Of a stretch of 64,000 nt of DNA, positions 42,203-50,666 are shown in pieces. Within the stretch, counting starts at the first letter, position 1, and the number at the start of each line of letters is the position of its first letter. The DNA is from Pseudomonas marginalis (lineage in GTDB: Bacteria; Pseudomonadota; Gammaproteobacteria; Pseudomonadales; Pseudomonadaceae): NCBI RefSeq assembly GCF_008692035.1, contig NZ_VTFG01000002.1:2094676-2158675 (forward strand). Reading direction: 5' to 3'. Position numbers and translations under genes: made by a program. The notes under the pieces are model-generated. The model ran no database searches. It saw nothing but the letters and a program-made list of their open reading frames with translations, and was not told the DNA's origin.

Positions 42203-43813
42203 ATGCCGCAACGTCCCAATTTTCTCGTGATCCTGGCCGATGACATGGGCTTCTCGGACCTCGGTGCGTTTGGCGGGGAAATTTCCACGCCGCACCTGGA
42301 CGCACTCGCCCTGAACGGCCTGCGCCTGACCGACTTCCACACCGCCCCGACGTGCTCGCCTACCCGCTCGATGCTGCTCACCGGCACCGACCACCATATC
42401 GCCGGTATCGGCACCATGGCCGAGGCGCTGACGCCGGAGCTGATCGGCAAGCCCGGCTACGAGGGCTACTTGAATGACAAGGTGGTGGCACTGCCGGAGC
42501 TGTTGCGCGAGGCCGGTTACCAGACATTGATGAGCGGCAAGTGGCACCTGGGCCTGACCGCCGAACTGGCGCCCCACGCCCGCGGTTTCGAGCGCTCGTT
42601 CTCGCTGTTGCCGGGGGCGGCCAACCACTACGGCTTCGAGCCGACCTATAACGACGACACCCCGGGCCTGCTCAAGTCCACCCCGGCGCTGTACATCGAA
42701 GACGACCGGTTCGTCGAGCAACTGCCCAAGGATTTCTATTCCTCCGATGCCTTCGGCGACAAGCTGCTGCACTACCTCAAGGAGCGCGACCAGGCCCGGC
42801 CGTTCTTCGCCTACCTGCCGTTTTCCGCCCCGCACTGGCCGTTGCAGGCGCCTGCGGACATCGTCGAAAAGTACCGTGGCCGCTACGACGCCGGCCCCGA
42901 AGTGCTGCGCCTGGAACGCCTGGAAAAACTCAAGGCATTGGGGCTGATCGACGCCGACGTCGAGCCCCATCCGTTGATCGAGCTGAACACCCAGTGGGCC
43001 GCCTTGAGCGACGAACAGCGCCAGGTGTCGGCGCGGGCCATGGAGGTGTATGCGGCGATGGTCGAGCGCATGGACTGGAACATCGGCCGAGTGGTGGATT
43101 ACCTGCGCCAGCAGGGGCAGTTGGACAATACGTTCATTGTGTTCATGTCCGACAACGGCGCCGAAGGTGCGCTGCTGGAGGCGTTCCCCAAGTTCGGGCC
43201 GCAGTTGCTCACCTACCTCAACCAGCATTACGACAACAGCCTCGACAATATCGGCCGCGCCAACTCCTACGTCTGGTATGGCCCGTCGTGGGCGCAGGTG
43301 GCAACGGCGCCGTCGCGGTTGTTCAAGGCGTTCACCACCGAGGGCGGGATTCGCGTGCCGGCGCTGGTGCACTATCCGCAGTTGTCGCTCAAAGGTCGTA
43401 TCAGCCATGGGTTCGGCACGGTGATGGACATCACGCCGACCATCCTCGACCTGGCCGGCGTGCGTCATCCGGGCAAACAATGGCGTGGCAAGCCGGTGGC
43501 GCCGCTGCGGGGCAAGTCGTGGCTGGGCTTCCTCTCCGGCGAGACCGCCCAGGTGCACGACGACAACACCGTAACCGGCTGGGAGCTGTTCGGCCGCCGC
43601 GCGATTCGCCAGGGCCAGTGGAAAGCCGTGTACATCCCCGGCCCGGTGGGCCCGGCGACCTGGCAGCTGTATGACCTGGGCCAGGACCCTGGAGAAATCC
43701 ACGACCTGGCCTTGAGTCATCCGGACAAGCTCGCCAGGTTGATCGGCCACTGGCAGCAGTACGTCGACGAAACCGGCGTGGTGCTCAGCGCGTCGCCGTT
43801 TCAGCCGGATTGA
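42203..43813 (+). CDS. atsA: Arylsulfatase
   Basis: This 536-residue enzyme hydrolyses aryl sulfate esters to phenols and sulfate. The catalytic formylglycine comes from Cys51 in CSPTR, and calcium ligands fit Asp13-Asp14 (ILADDMGFSD) and the pair in VFMSDNGAEGALL near residue 317. Length and Cys51 both match AtsA of P. aeruginosa. There is no signal peptide, so it works in the cytoplasm on imported esters. AAGGAG precedes the ATG. Its last 29 bases overlap the convergent desaturase gene. No maturation enzyme is encoded nearby. Confidence 0.94.
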   Translation: MPQRPNFLVILADDMGFSDLGAFGGEISTPHLDALALNGLRLTDFHTAPTCSPTRSMLLTGTDHHIAGIGTMAEALTPELIGKPGYEGYLNDKVVALPELLREAGYQTLMSGKWHLGLTAELAPHARGFERSFSLLPGAANHYGFEPTYNDDTPGLLKSTPALYIEDDRFVEQLPKDFYSSDAFGDKLLHYLKERDQARPFFAYLPFSAPHWPLQAPADIVEKYRGRYDAGPEVLRLERLEKLKALGLIDADVEPHPLIELNTQWAALSDEQRQVSARAMEVYAAMVERMDWNIGRVVDYLRQQGQLDNTFIVFMSDNGAEGALLEAFPKFGPQLLTYLNQHYDNSLDNIGRANSYVWYGPSWAQVATAPSRLFKAFTTEGGIRVPALVHYPQLSLKGRISHGFGTVMDITPTILDLAGVRHPGKQWRGKPVAPLRGKSWLGFLSGETAQVHDDNTVTGWELFGRRAIRQGQWKAVYIPGPVGPATWQLYDLGQDPGEIHDLALSHPDKLARLIGHWQQYVDETGVVLSASPFQPD

Positions 43814-44864
43814 GCCGGGCCTGGGGCGACGCCATGGGTTCAAGCCGATTGGCCCGAGCAAACGTGCCGAAATCATTGAAACGCACGCCCATCTCGGCCA
43901 TGACCTTATGTGCCACCTTGGCCGTCATCTGGCGGATGTAGAACGGCTCCTTCACCACAAAATGGTGAATCCCGTGGGTGCTGCCGAAGTTGAAGCAGAA
44001 CGCCTGCAACGGCCAAAGCCACCACGGGTTCAGCACTTGGGTTTGCTGGATCACATTGCCCGGTTCCACATCGCCGTAGTAGTGCATGTTGGAGCTGACA
44101 AAGTGCAGGCAAAAGGTGCGCAGCACATTGGGGCCGATGATTACCACGGCGGCGATGTCGATCACCTGCATCATCTGCAAGGTGCCGGCGGACCAGTCGA
44201 TCGGCGTGCCCAGCAGGCTGGCGATGCCGTTGGCGGCATGGAAACCGAGGAAGAGGTACCACGCGCCCCAATGCAGCAGCGCCAAAGGTGCGTAGACCAG
44301 CAGCGAGCGCTTGAGGATCTTGAGTTTGTGGCCCCAGGTCCTGGCGCGCAGCATGCGGATAAACGCCGACATCACGTTATCGCCCACCATCAGCAACCGC
44401 GCCAGGCCCCAGGGCTCGCCGTTGGTGATCGCACGTTCCTCCATATCGGTCTCGGTGCCGGAGACCTTGTGGTGATTGAGGTGCAGATGCCGGCGGATCC
44501 ACGGGTTGATGGTGCTCGGCCGCGCCAGCCACACCAGGCCCATCATCAGGTTGTGGGGCACGCGCTGTTTGCGAAAGTACATGCTGTGGATCAGGTCGTG
44601 TTCCAGCTCGTGGGTCAGTGAGGCCAGGAACGCATTGAGCAGCAGGCAGGCCCACCAGGCCATATGACCGCTGATATAGAGCGCCGCCGAGCCGATCATG
44701 CCGAGCAGGGCAAAGGCCAGGATGCCCGCGCCCAGGGCGTCCTGATGCTGCAGCCACGGGTGCCGGCGACGCAAGCGCACGCCTTCGGCGAGCACCACCT
44801 CACGGATATGCGCCGAACGCTGTTGCGCGTTCATCTGCTGGGGACTTGCAGAAGTACCGTCCAT
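43785..44864 (-). CDS. Membrane fatty acid desaturase family protein
   Basis: This 359-residue membrane protein has the three His boxes of di-iron desaturases or hydroxylases: HELEHDLIHS near residue 88, HLHLNHHKVSG near 125 and HGIHHFVVKE near 300. About four to five membrane helices surround them. The substrate is unknown; the family also includes alkane and carotene hydroxylases. It is divergent from an AraC regulator across 101 bases and convergent with atsA, with overlapping ends. An internal Met at residue 11 is an alternative start. Confidence 0.85.
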   Translation of the reverse strand: MDGTSASPQQMNAQQRSAHIREVVLAEGVRLRRRHPWLQHQDALGAGILAFALLGMIGSAALYISGHMAWWACLLLNAFLASLTHELEHDLIHSMYFRKQRVPHNLMMGLVWLARPSTINPWIRRHLHLNHHKVSGTETDMEERAITNGEPWGLARLLMVGDNVMSAFIRMLRARTWGHKLKILKRSLLVYAPLALLHWGAWYLFLGFHAANGIASLLGTPIDWSAGTLQMMQVIDIAAVVIIGPNVLRTFCLHFVSSNMHYYGDVEPGNVIQQTQVLNPWWLWPLQAFCFNFGSTHGIHHFVVKEPFYIRQMTAKVAHKVMAEMGVRFNDFGTFARANRLEPMASPQARLNPAETATR

Positions 44865-44965
44865 GCTCCCATCCTCTTATTCATTGATGGTTACATCCTG
44901 CACCAGGGCTTCTTGCAGGACGCTAGCCCCACACGCCAACCTGTTGACCGCAAGCGCCAATCGCC

Positions 44966-45970
44966 ATGACCGAACCGACTTCCCTCGCCAGCTGGACCCG
45001 CGCCCTGCGTAAGCAGCTCGATGCCCTGGGCCTCGACAGTGCCGCGCTGTGCGCCCAGGCCGGGCTCGATCCGCAGCAGATGGACGACCCCAACGCGCGT
45101 TACCCGCTGTCGGCCACCACGCGCCTGTGGGAACTGGCGGTGCAGGCCAGCGGCGATCCGGCCATCGGGTTGCGGGTGTCGCGGTTTGTCAGCCCGACCA
45201 CCTTTCATGCGCTGGGTTATGCGCTGGTGGCGAGCGGCAGCCTGCGCGAGGTGTTCGAGCGCATCGTGCGGTATCACCAGGTGGTCAGTGATGCCCTGAG
45301 CCTGGAACTCAGCGGCGATGGCGAGCGCTACCGCTTTCGCCTGCTGCAACCGCCGGGCAGCCCGGCGCCGGCGCTGGAAGCCATCGACGCGTTTGCCGCG
45401 ATCTATGTGCGCACGTGCCGCAACCGCCTGGGCCGCGACTATGCGCCGCTGGCGGTTTACCTGCGGCGCCCGCAACCCGCCGACCCCAAGCCCTGGCACA
45501 CGGTGTTCCGCGCACCGGTGTTTTTCGGCGCCGAGGAAGACCGCCTCGAATTCGCCGCCAGCGATTTCGACAGCCACCTGGACGACGCCAACCCGGAACT
45601 GGCCGAACATAACGAAACCGTGCTCAAACGCACCCTGGCGCAACTGCAACCGCTGACCTGGGAACGCAAGGTGCGCGCGGCCATCGAGGCCCAACTGCCC
45701 GATGGCGAGCCTAGCGCCGAGCGGATTGCCCAGGCGCTGCACTTGAGTTTGCGCAGTCTGCAGCGGCATCTGGCGGATGAGGGATGTCGGTTTGATGCGT
45801 TGCTCAATGAGTGTCGCCAGAACTTGGCGTTGCTCCACTTGCGTGATCCACAGTGTTCATTGGCCGAGGTCAGCCATCTGTTGGGATTTGCCGATACCAG
45901 CAGCTTTAACCGGGCGTTCAAGCGCTGGACGGGGATGACGCCGGGGCAGTTTCGGGATGGGTTGCGGTAG
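44966..45970 (+). CDS. AraC family transcriptional regulator (OruR-like)
   Basis: This 334-residue regulator has an N-terminal arabinose-binding-type domain (LASWTRALRKQLDALGLDSAALCAQAGLDPQQMDDPNARYPLSATTRLWELAV) and a C-terminal pair of helix-turn-helix motifs from about residue 245: RIAQALHLSLRSLQRHLADEGC and LAEVSHLLGFADTSSFNRAFKRWTGMTPGQFR. It is divergent from the desaturase gene and probably controls it, perhaps in response to a fatty acid; the ligand is inference. Confidence 0.87.
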   Translation: MTEPTSLASWTRALRKQLDALGLDSAALCAQAGLDPQQMDDPNARYPLSATTRLWELAVQASGDPAIGLRVSRFVSPTTFHALGYALVASGSLREVFERIVRYHQVVSDALSLELSGDGERYRFRLLQPPGSPAPALEAIDAFAAIYVRTCRNRLGRDYAPLAVYLRRPQPADPKPWHTVFRAPVFFGAEEDRLEFAASDFDSHLDDANPELAEHNETVLKRTLAQLQPLTWERKVRAAIEAQLPDGEPSAERIAQALHLSLRSLQRHLADEGCRFDALLNECRQNLALLHLRDPQCSLAEVSHLLGFADTSSFNRAFKRWTGMTPGQFRDGLR

Positions 45971-45995
45971 GGGGATGTGTGGGGAGGCTGAAGGC

Positions 45996-46069
45996 CTCAT
46001 CGGGGGCAAGCCCCCTCCCACAGGGGAACGCATTTCAAATGTGGGAGGGGGCTTGCTCCCGATGGCGAT
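45996..46069. repeat. REP doublet (REPIN)
   Basis: Inverted REP copies CATCGGGGGCAAGCCCCCTC and TGTGGGAGGGGGCTTGCTCC with a short spacer, between the convergent AraC and response regulator genes. Confidence 0.85.
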
Positions 46070-46072
46070 CGC

Positions 46073-46438
46073 TCAGCGACCCCGATCCCGCCGCAACAGT
46101 TTCCTGACCCGCATCACCAACCCCTTGGCCTCAAACGGCTTGAGCAGGTAGTCATCCTCATGCAACTCCAGCCCGCGCAGGCGATCTTCAATCCCGCCCG
46201 GTGTGGTCAGGAACAACACCGGTGTCTCACCCTTCTGCCGGATCGCCTGCTGCAGCTTCCAGGCATTCAGGCCGGGCAACATCACATCCAGGATCACCAG
46301 GTCGTATTCGGCGCTTTCGACAAAGCGCTGCGCCGCCATGCCGTTGGCCGCGACTTCCACGGTGTAGCCGGCCTCGTTCAAGCCCTGGGCCATCCGCTGT
46401 GCCTCTTCGGATTCATGTTCCACTAACAGCACACGCAT
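46073..46438 (-). CDS. Receiver-only response regulator
   Basis: This 121-residue protein consists of one receiver domain with no output domain. The phosphoacceptor Asp is in DLVILDVMLPG near residue 51, the conserved Lys in YLLKPFEAKG near 101, and a Thr in VLFLTTPGG near 80. The acidic pocket reads VEHESEEA, with Glu in place of the usual Asp pair, as in some OmpR-class relatives. The ATG at 46438 is chosen over an upstream frame start because MRVLLVE is the family beginning. No kinase is adjacent. It is 38 bases downstream of a Crp/Fnr gene on the same strand. Confidence 0.84.
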   Translation of the reverse strand: MRVLLVEHESEEAQRMAQGLNEAGYTVEVAANGMAAQRFVESAEYDLVILDVMLPGLNAWKLQQAIRQKGETPVLFLTTPGGIEDRLRGLELHEDDYLLKPFEAKGLVMRVRKLLRRDRGR

Positions 46439-46476
46439 AACACACCTCGATTGATCAGGTTTGCAGGCTAACACCC

Positions 46477-47163
46477 TCAGGTGTGCGCCGCCTCTCGTAG
46501 CCGCTGGGCATCGAGGATTTCGATCTCGCCGTAGCCCAGGCGCACGATGCCCTGGGCTTGCAGGTCCTTGAGCAAGGCATTGGTGGTCTGGCGCGACAGG
46601 CTCAACATCGCCGCCAGGTCTTCCTGGGGCAGTTGCAGCACGCGTTTTGAAGGCGCCATGTCGCCGTAGCCCTCAACAATCATCAACAGCCGGTGGGCCA
46701 GGCGCACCGACGCGGGCATCAGGCTGAGCTGTTCGAGGCCGATAAAACTCAGGCGCAGCTTCTGGCTCATCAGCAGCGCCAGGTCGCGCCAGTAGCGAGG
46801 GGATTGATCGAGGATCTTCAGCAGCGCCTGCTGCGGCACCTGCACCAGCGTGCACGGCCCCGTGGCGCAGGCGTCGTGGGTGCGCGGCAAGCCGTCGAAC
46901 AGGCAGATCTCGCCGAACCAGTAGGGCGCCCCCACCAGGCTCAACAGCGCTTCCTTGCCGTGCTCATTCACCGCACTGACACGCAACGTGCCCTCGAGCA
47001 CCGCATACAAGCCGCAGGGCGGGTCGCCGCGCTTGAACAGGTACTGTCCCGCCGTCAGCTGCCGCAGCCGCGCATGGGCCAGCAGGCTATGCTGGAAAGG
47101 TACGGGCAGGTGACTGAACCAGTGACCGACGGCCAACCGGGCGTGCCATTGCGTCGCATCCAT
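46477..47163 (-). CDS. Crp/Fnr family transcriptional regulator
   Basis: This 228-residue protein has a cyclic nucleotide-binding-like beta-roll (residues about 25-130, with GQYLFKRGDPPCGLYAVLEGTLRVSAVNEHGKEALLSLVGAPYWFGEICLFDGLPRTHDACA) and a Crp-type winged helix (PQEDLAAMLSLSRQTTNALLKDLQAQGIVRLGYGEIEI). It lacks the N-terminal Cys cluster of FNR, so it is not an iron-sulfur oxygen sensor. Its ligand is unknown. It leads a likely two-gene unit with the receiver-only protein. Confidence 0.87.
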   Translation of the reverse strand: MDATQWHARLAVGHWFSHLPVPFQHSLLAHARLRQLTAGQYLFKRGDPPCGLYAVLEGTLRVSAVNEHGKEALLSLVGAPYWFGEICLFDGLPRTHDACATGPCTLVQVPQQALLKILDQSPRYWRDLALLMSQKLRLSFIGLEQLSLMPASVRLAHRLLMIVEGYGDMAPSKRVLQLPQEDLAAMLSLSRQTTNALLKDLQAQGIVRLGYGEIEILDAQRLREAAHT

Positions 47164-47246
47164 GAGAACTCCGAAGATTGTCGCCCAACTGACAGTTAGT
47201 CCCAGGCTGACAGGGCATGATCAAACATCCTACAGGAGGAACAACA

Positions 47247-47774
47247 ATGAAAAGCCTCGTCGATCATCTCAGTCAATACGCCGCGTACCACCGCGATCCG
47301 CGCAATATCGCCAGCCACTTCATCGGCATCCCGCTGATTGTGGTCGCCGTGGCCGTGCTGCTGTCACGCCCCGAATGGGCGGTGGGCGGGCTGTGGCTTT
47401 CCCCGGCAGTGATAGTGGCGCTGTTTTCCGCGTGGTTCTACCTGCGGCTTGAACTGGCCCTGGGCGTGCTGATGACGGTGTTGATGGGCTTGTCGGTGTG
47501 GGCCGGGCACGTGTTGGCGGCGCAGAGCACGATGGTGTGGCTCAGCAGCGGGGTGGGAATGTTCGTGGTGGGCTGGGTGATTCAGTTTGTCGGGCATTAC
47601 TACGAAGGCAGGAAGCCGGCGTTTGTGGATGACGTGTCGGGGCTGATTGTGGGGCCGTTGTTTGTGGTGGCGGAGGTGGCGTTTTTGCTGGGGTTGCGGC
47701 ATGACCTGAAGGCGAACATTGAGAAACGCTCAGGCCCGGTGGCGCGCCGCGATCTAAAGCCAAGCGAGGTCTGA
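47247..47774 (+). CDS. Mpo1-like (DUF962) membrane protein
   Basis: This 175-residue membrane protein resembles the yeast Mpo1/YGL010w family, whose founding member is a Fe(II)-dependent dioxygenase that shortens 2-hydroxy fatty acids. Conserved His-containing motifs are YAAYHRDPRNIASHFIGIPLIV near residue 10-30 and QFVGHYYEGRKPAFVDD near 115. Four to five hydrophobic helices are visible. AGGAGGA lies before the ATG at 47247, which decides the start. The enzymatic role in bacteria is inferred only from the family. Confidence 0.85.
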   Translation: MKSLVDHLSQYAAYHRDPRNIASHFIGIPLIVVAVAVLLSRPEWAVGGLWLSPAVIVALFSAWFYLRLELALGVLMTVLMGLSVWAGHVLAAQSTMVWLSSGVGMFVVGWVIQFVGHYYEGRKPAFVDDVSGLIVGPLFVVAEVAFLLGLRHDLKANIEKRSGPVARRDLKPSEV

Positions 47775-47865
47775 ATGTGGGAGGGGGCTTGCCCCCGATA
47801 GCAGTGGGTCAGCAGCAGATAAGCTGACTGAAACACCGCCATCGGGGGCAAGCCCCCTCCCACAT
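47775..47865. repeat. REP doublet (REPIN)
   Basis: Inverted REP copies with arms ATGTGGGAGGGGGCTTGCCC and its reverse complement, and an intervening GTGGGTCAGC...GCTGACTGAA stem. It begins right at the stop of the Mpo1-like gene, convergent with cysA. Confidence 0.88.
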
Positions 47866-47900
47866 TTGGTCCCAGTTTCAGAATTGGTTTTGCGGTGAAC

Positions 47901-48881
47901 TCAGGCTTTTTGCCAGACCTTGGGCTTGAAGAACAGGGTCTCGCCACGGGCCAGGCCGGTCAGGCTGTCGTGGTCCTTCACCACTTCGGCTTCGATCAGC
48001 TCGCTCTGGCCTTCGACCTTCAAGGTGACCCGCGTGGTCGCGCCCAATGGACGAATATCACGCACTTCGGCCGCGTGATGATCTTCCAGTTCGTGGCGCG
48101 ACAGCGACACTTCATGCGGACGGAACAGCACATGCTTGTCCTCGCCCAGGTGCAGGCGGTTGGAGTCGCCAAGAAAGTGGTAGACGAAATCGCTGGCCGG
48201 GTTTTCGTAGACGTCGCCCGGTGAGCCGATCTGCTCGATCACGCCCTTGTTCATCACCACGATGCGGTCGGCGACTTCCATGGCCTCTTCCTGGTCGTGG
48301 GTCACGAACACCGAGGTCAGGTTGATGTCTTCGTGCAGGCGCGCCAGCCAGCGGCGCAGTTCCTTACGCACCTTGGCATCGAGGGCGCCGAAGGGTTCAT
48401 CCAGCAGCAGCACCTTCGGCTCGACCGCCAACGCGCGGGCCAGGGCGATACGCTGGCGCTGGCCACCGGAGAGTTGTTCCGGGTAACGGTCGGCCAGCCA
48501 GTCCAGCTGCACCATGTTCAGCAGCTCGTGAACCTTGGCCGCGATCTGGCTTTCGTTCGGACGCTGGTTCTTCGGCTTCATGCGCAGGCCGAAGGCGACG
48601 TTGTCGAACACGGTCATGTGGCGGAACAGCGCGTAGTGCTGGAACACAAAACCGACGTTGCGATCACGCACGTCGTGGCCGGAGACGTCTTCACCGTGGA
48701 ACACGATGCTGCCGTCATCCGGGGTTTCCAGGCCGGCGATGATGCGCAGCAAGGTGGTCTTGCCGCAGCCGGAAGGCCCAAGCAAGGCCACCAGCTCGCC
48801 ACTCTGGATATCCAGGTTGATGCTGTCCAGGGCCTTGAAGGCGTTGAAGTTCTTGCTGACGTTACGGACTTCGATCGACAT
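47901..48881 (-). CDS. cysA: Sulfate/thiosulfate ABC transporter ATP-binding protein
   Basis: This 326-residue ATPase drives sulfate and thiosulfate import. It has Walker A GPSGCGKTT near residue 36, Q-loop FQHYALFRHMTV, signature LSGGQRQR, Walker B VLLLDEPFGALD and switch His VTHDQEEAMEVADRIVVMNKG. A C-terminal TOBE-like domain (VLFRPHEVSLSRHELEDHHAAEVRDIRPLGATTRVTLKVEGQ) follows. It ends the operon sbp-cysT-cysW-cysA, with three bases between cysW and cysA. Confidence 0.95.
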   Translation of the reverse strand: MSIEVRNVSKNFNAFKALDSINLDIQSGELVALLGPSGCGKTTLLRIIAGLETPDDGSIVFHGEDVSGHDVRDRNVGFVFQHYALFRHMTVFDNVAFGLRMKPKNQRPNESQIAAKVHELLNMVQLDWLADRYPEQLSGGQRQRIALARALAVEPKVLLLDEPFGALDAKVRKELRRWLARLHEDINLTSVFVTHDQEEAMEVADRIVVMNKGVIEQIGSPGDVYENPASDFVYHFLGDSNRLHLGEDKHVLFRPHEVSLSRHELEDHHAAEVRDIRPLGATTRVTLKVEGQSELIEAEVVKDHDSLTGLARGETLFFKPKVWQKA

Positions 48882-48884
48882 GAC

Positions 48885-49757
48885 TTATTCCTCAGCCGCA
48901 CTGGCGCGCAGGCGATTAATACGGTTCTCGCTCCACTGCTTGAGCAGCAGGATGAAGAGCGCCAGGATCAGCAGCAGACTCGCCACCGCAAACGCGGCAA
49001 CGTGGTTGTATTCGTTGTAGAGAATCTCGACGTGCAGCGGCAAGGTGTTGGTCACGCCGCGAATATGGCCGGACACCACCGACACCGCGCCGAACTCCCC
49101 CATGGCCCGCGCGGTACACAGCACCACGCCGTAGATCAGGCCCCATTTGATATTCGGCACGGTGACATGCCAGAACATCTGCCAGCCATTGGCGCCCAGC
49201 AGGCGCGCGGCCTCTTCTTCCTGGGTGCCCTGCTCCTGCATCAGCGGGATCAGTTCGCGGGCGACGAACGGCACGGTGACGAAGATGGTCGCCAGCACGA
49301 TGCCGGGCAAGGCGAACACGATCTGGATGTCATGCGCCTGCAACCACGGGCCAAACAGGCCCTGGGCGCCGAACATCAGCACGTAGACCAGGCCGGCGAT
49401 CACCGGGGAGACCGAGAACGGCAGGTCGATCAGCGTCACCAGGATGCTCTTGCCACGGAACGAGTACTTGCTCACGCACCAGGCCGCGCTGACGCCGAAT
49501 ACCAGGTTGAGCGGCACCGAAATCAGCACGGCGATCACCGTGAGTTTCAGCGCGGACAACGCGTCCGGTTCAAGGATTGCGGTGAAAAACGCCCCGAGGC
49601 CGTTCTTCAAGCCCTGGGACACCACGATAAACAGCGGCAGCAGCAGGAACAGGAAGAACACCAGCCAGCCCAGGCTGATCAGGATGCGCCGGGAAACAGC
49701 GCTGCCACGACGGGCTGCGTTGGCCGAGGATGCCGCGGAAATAGACGATTGGGACAT
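48885..49757 (-). CDS. cysW: Sulfate ABC transporter permease CysW
   Basis: This 290-residue permease has about six membrane helices. The coupling loop GTQEEEAARLLGANGWQMFWHVTVPNIKWGLIYGV near residue 180 and RAMGEFGAVSVVSGHIRG match CysW. It works with CysT as a heterodimer. It lies 13 bases after cysT. Confidence 0.94.
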   Translation of the reverse strand: MSQSSISAASSANAARRGSAVSRRILISLGWLVFFLFLLLPLFIVVSQGLKNGLGAFFTAILEPDALSALKLTVIAVLISVPLNLVFGVSAAWCVSKYSFRGKSILVTLIDLPFSVSPVIAGLVYVLMFGAQGLFGPWLQAHDIQIVFALPGIVLATIFVTVPFVARELIPLMQEQGTQEEEAARLLGANGWQMFWHVTVPNIKWGLIYGVVLCTARAMGEFGAVSVVSGHIRGVTNTLPLHVEILYNEYNHVAAFAVASLLLILALFILLLKQWSENRINRLRASAAEE

Positions 49758-49770
49758 GTTCCGCGCCTCC

Positions 49771-50589
49771 TTATGGACGTTCGATGCGCCGCTGCAACAA
49801 GTTGATCAGCAGCAGCAGGACAAAGGAAACCACCAGCATCAGTACGCCAATGGAGGTGGCGCCGCGGTAGTCGTACTGGTCGAGCTTGACCATGATCAGC
49901 AGCGGCAGGATCTCGGTTTTCATCGGCATGTTGCCGGCGATGAAAATCACCGAGCCGTACTCACCGACGCCACGGGCAAACGCCAGGGCGAAGCCGGTCA
50001 GCCAGGCGGGCAGCAGCGCGGGGACGAGGATGTAGCGGAACACCTGCAACGGCTTGGCGCCCAGGCAGGCGGCGGCTTCTTCGATTTCCCGGGGGATATC
50101 GGCGAGTACCGGCTGCACCGTGCGCACCACGAACGGCAGGGTCACGAAGGTCAGCGCCAGGGTGATGCCCAAGGGGCTGTAGGCGATCTTGAAGCCCAGG
50201 TCGGCGGCGAACTGGCCCACCAGGCCGGTCGGCGTGTACAGCGCAGTCAGGGCAATACCGGCCACGGCGGTGGGCAGGGCGAACGGCAGGTCGATCATCG
50301 CATCGATGATCTTGCGGCCGGGGAAGGTGTAGCGCACCAGCACCCAGGCCAGCAGCGTGCCGATCACGCCATTGATCAGGGCGGCGTACAGCGCGGTGCT
50401 GAAGCTCAGCTTCAACGCCGCCAGCACACGGGGTGCGGAGATGATGTTCCAGAACTGATCCCAGGTGAGTTGAGCGGCGTGTACGAACATCGCCGCGAGG
50501 GGGATGAGTACGATCAGGCTGAGGTACACCACGGTGTAGCCCAGCGTCAGCCCGAAGCCGGGTATGACGGGGGAAATACGACGCGACAT
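49771..50589 (-). CDS. cysT: Sulfate ABC transporter permease CysT
   Basis: This 272-residue permease (also called CysU) begins MSRRISPVIPGFGLTLGYTVVYLSLIVLIPLAAM and has the coupling loop IPREIEEAAACLGAKPLQVFRYILVPALLPAWLTG near residue 165, followed by FARGVGEYGSVIFIAGNMP, typical of CysT. It is separated from sbp by 77 bases that hold a hairpin. Confidence 0.94.
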   Translation of the reverse strand: MSRRISPVIPGFGLTLGYTVVYLSLIVLIPLAAMFVHAAQLTWDQFWNIISAPRVLAALKLSFSTALYAALINGVIGTLLAWVLVRYTFPGRKIIDAMIDLPFALPTAVAGIALTALYTPTGLVGQFAADLGFKIAYSPLGITLALTFVTLPFVVRTVQPVLADIPREIEEAAACLGAKPLQVFRYILVPALLPAWLTGFALAFARGVGEYGSVIFIAGNMPMKTEILPLLIMVKLDQYDYRGATSIGVLMLVVSFVLLLLINLLQRRIERP

Positions 50590-50619
50590 AAGAGTCCTTG
50601 GTTAGCGGAACTGACACAC

Positions 50620-50642
50620 AAAACCCGCAGGTGAATGCGGGC
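50620..50642 (-). terminator. Intercistronic hairpin between sbp and cysT
   Basis: On the minus strand CCCGCA and TGCGGG form a six-bp stem followed by TTTTGTG. It may be a partial terminator or 3' stabiliser that makes the sbp message more abundant than the permease and ATPase messages. Confidence 0.6.
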
Positions 50643-50666
50643 TCTGTGGGCGGGTTGTTGCTCGGC

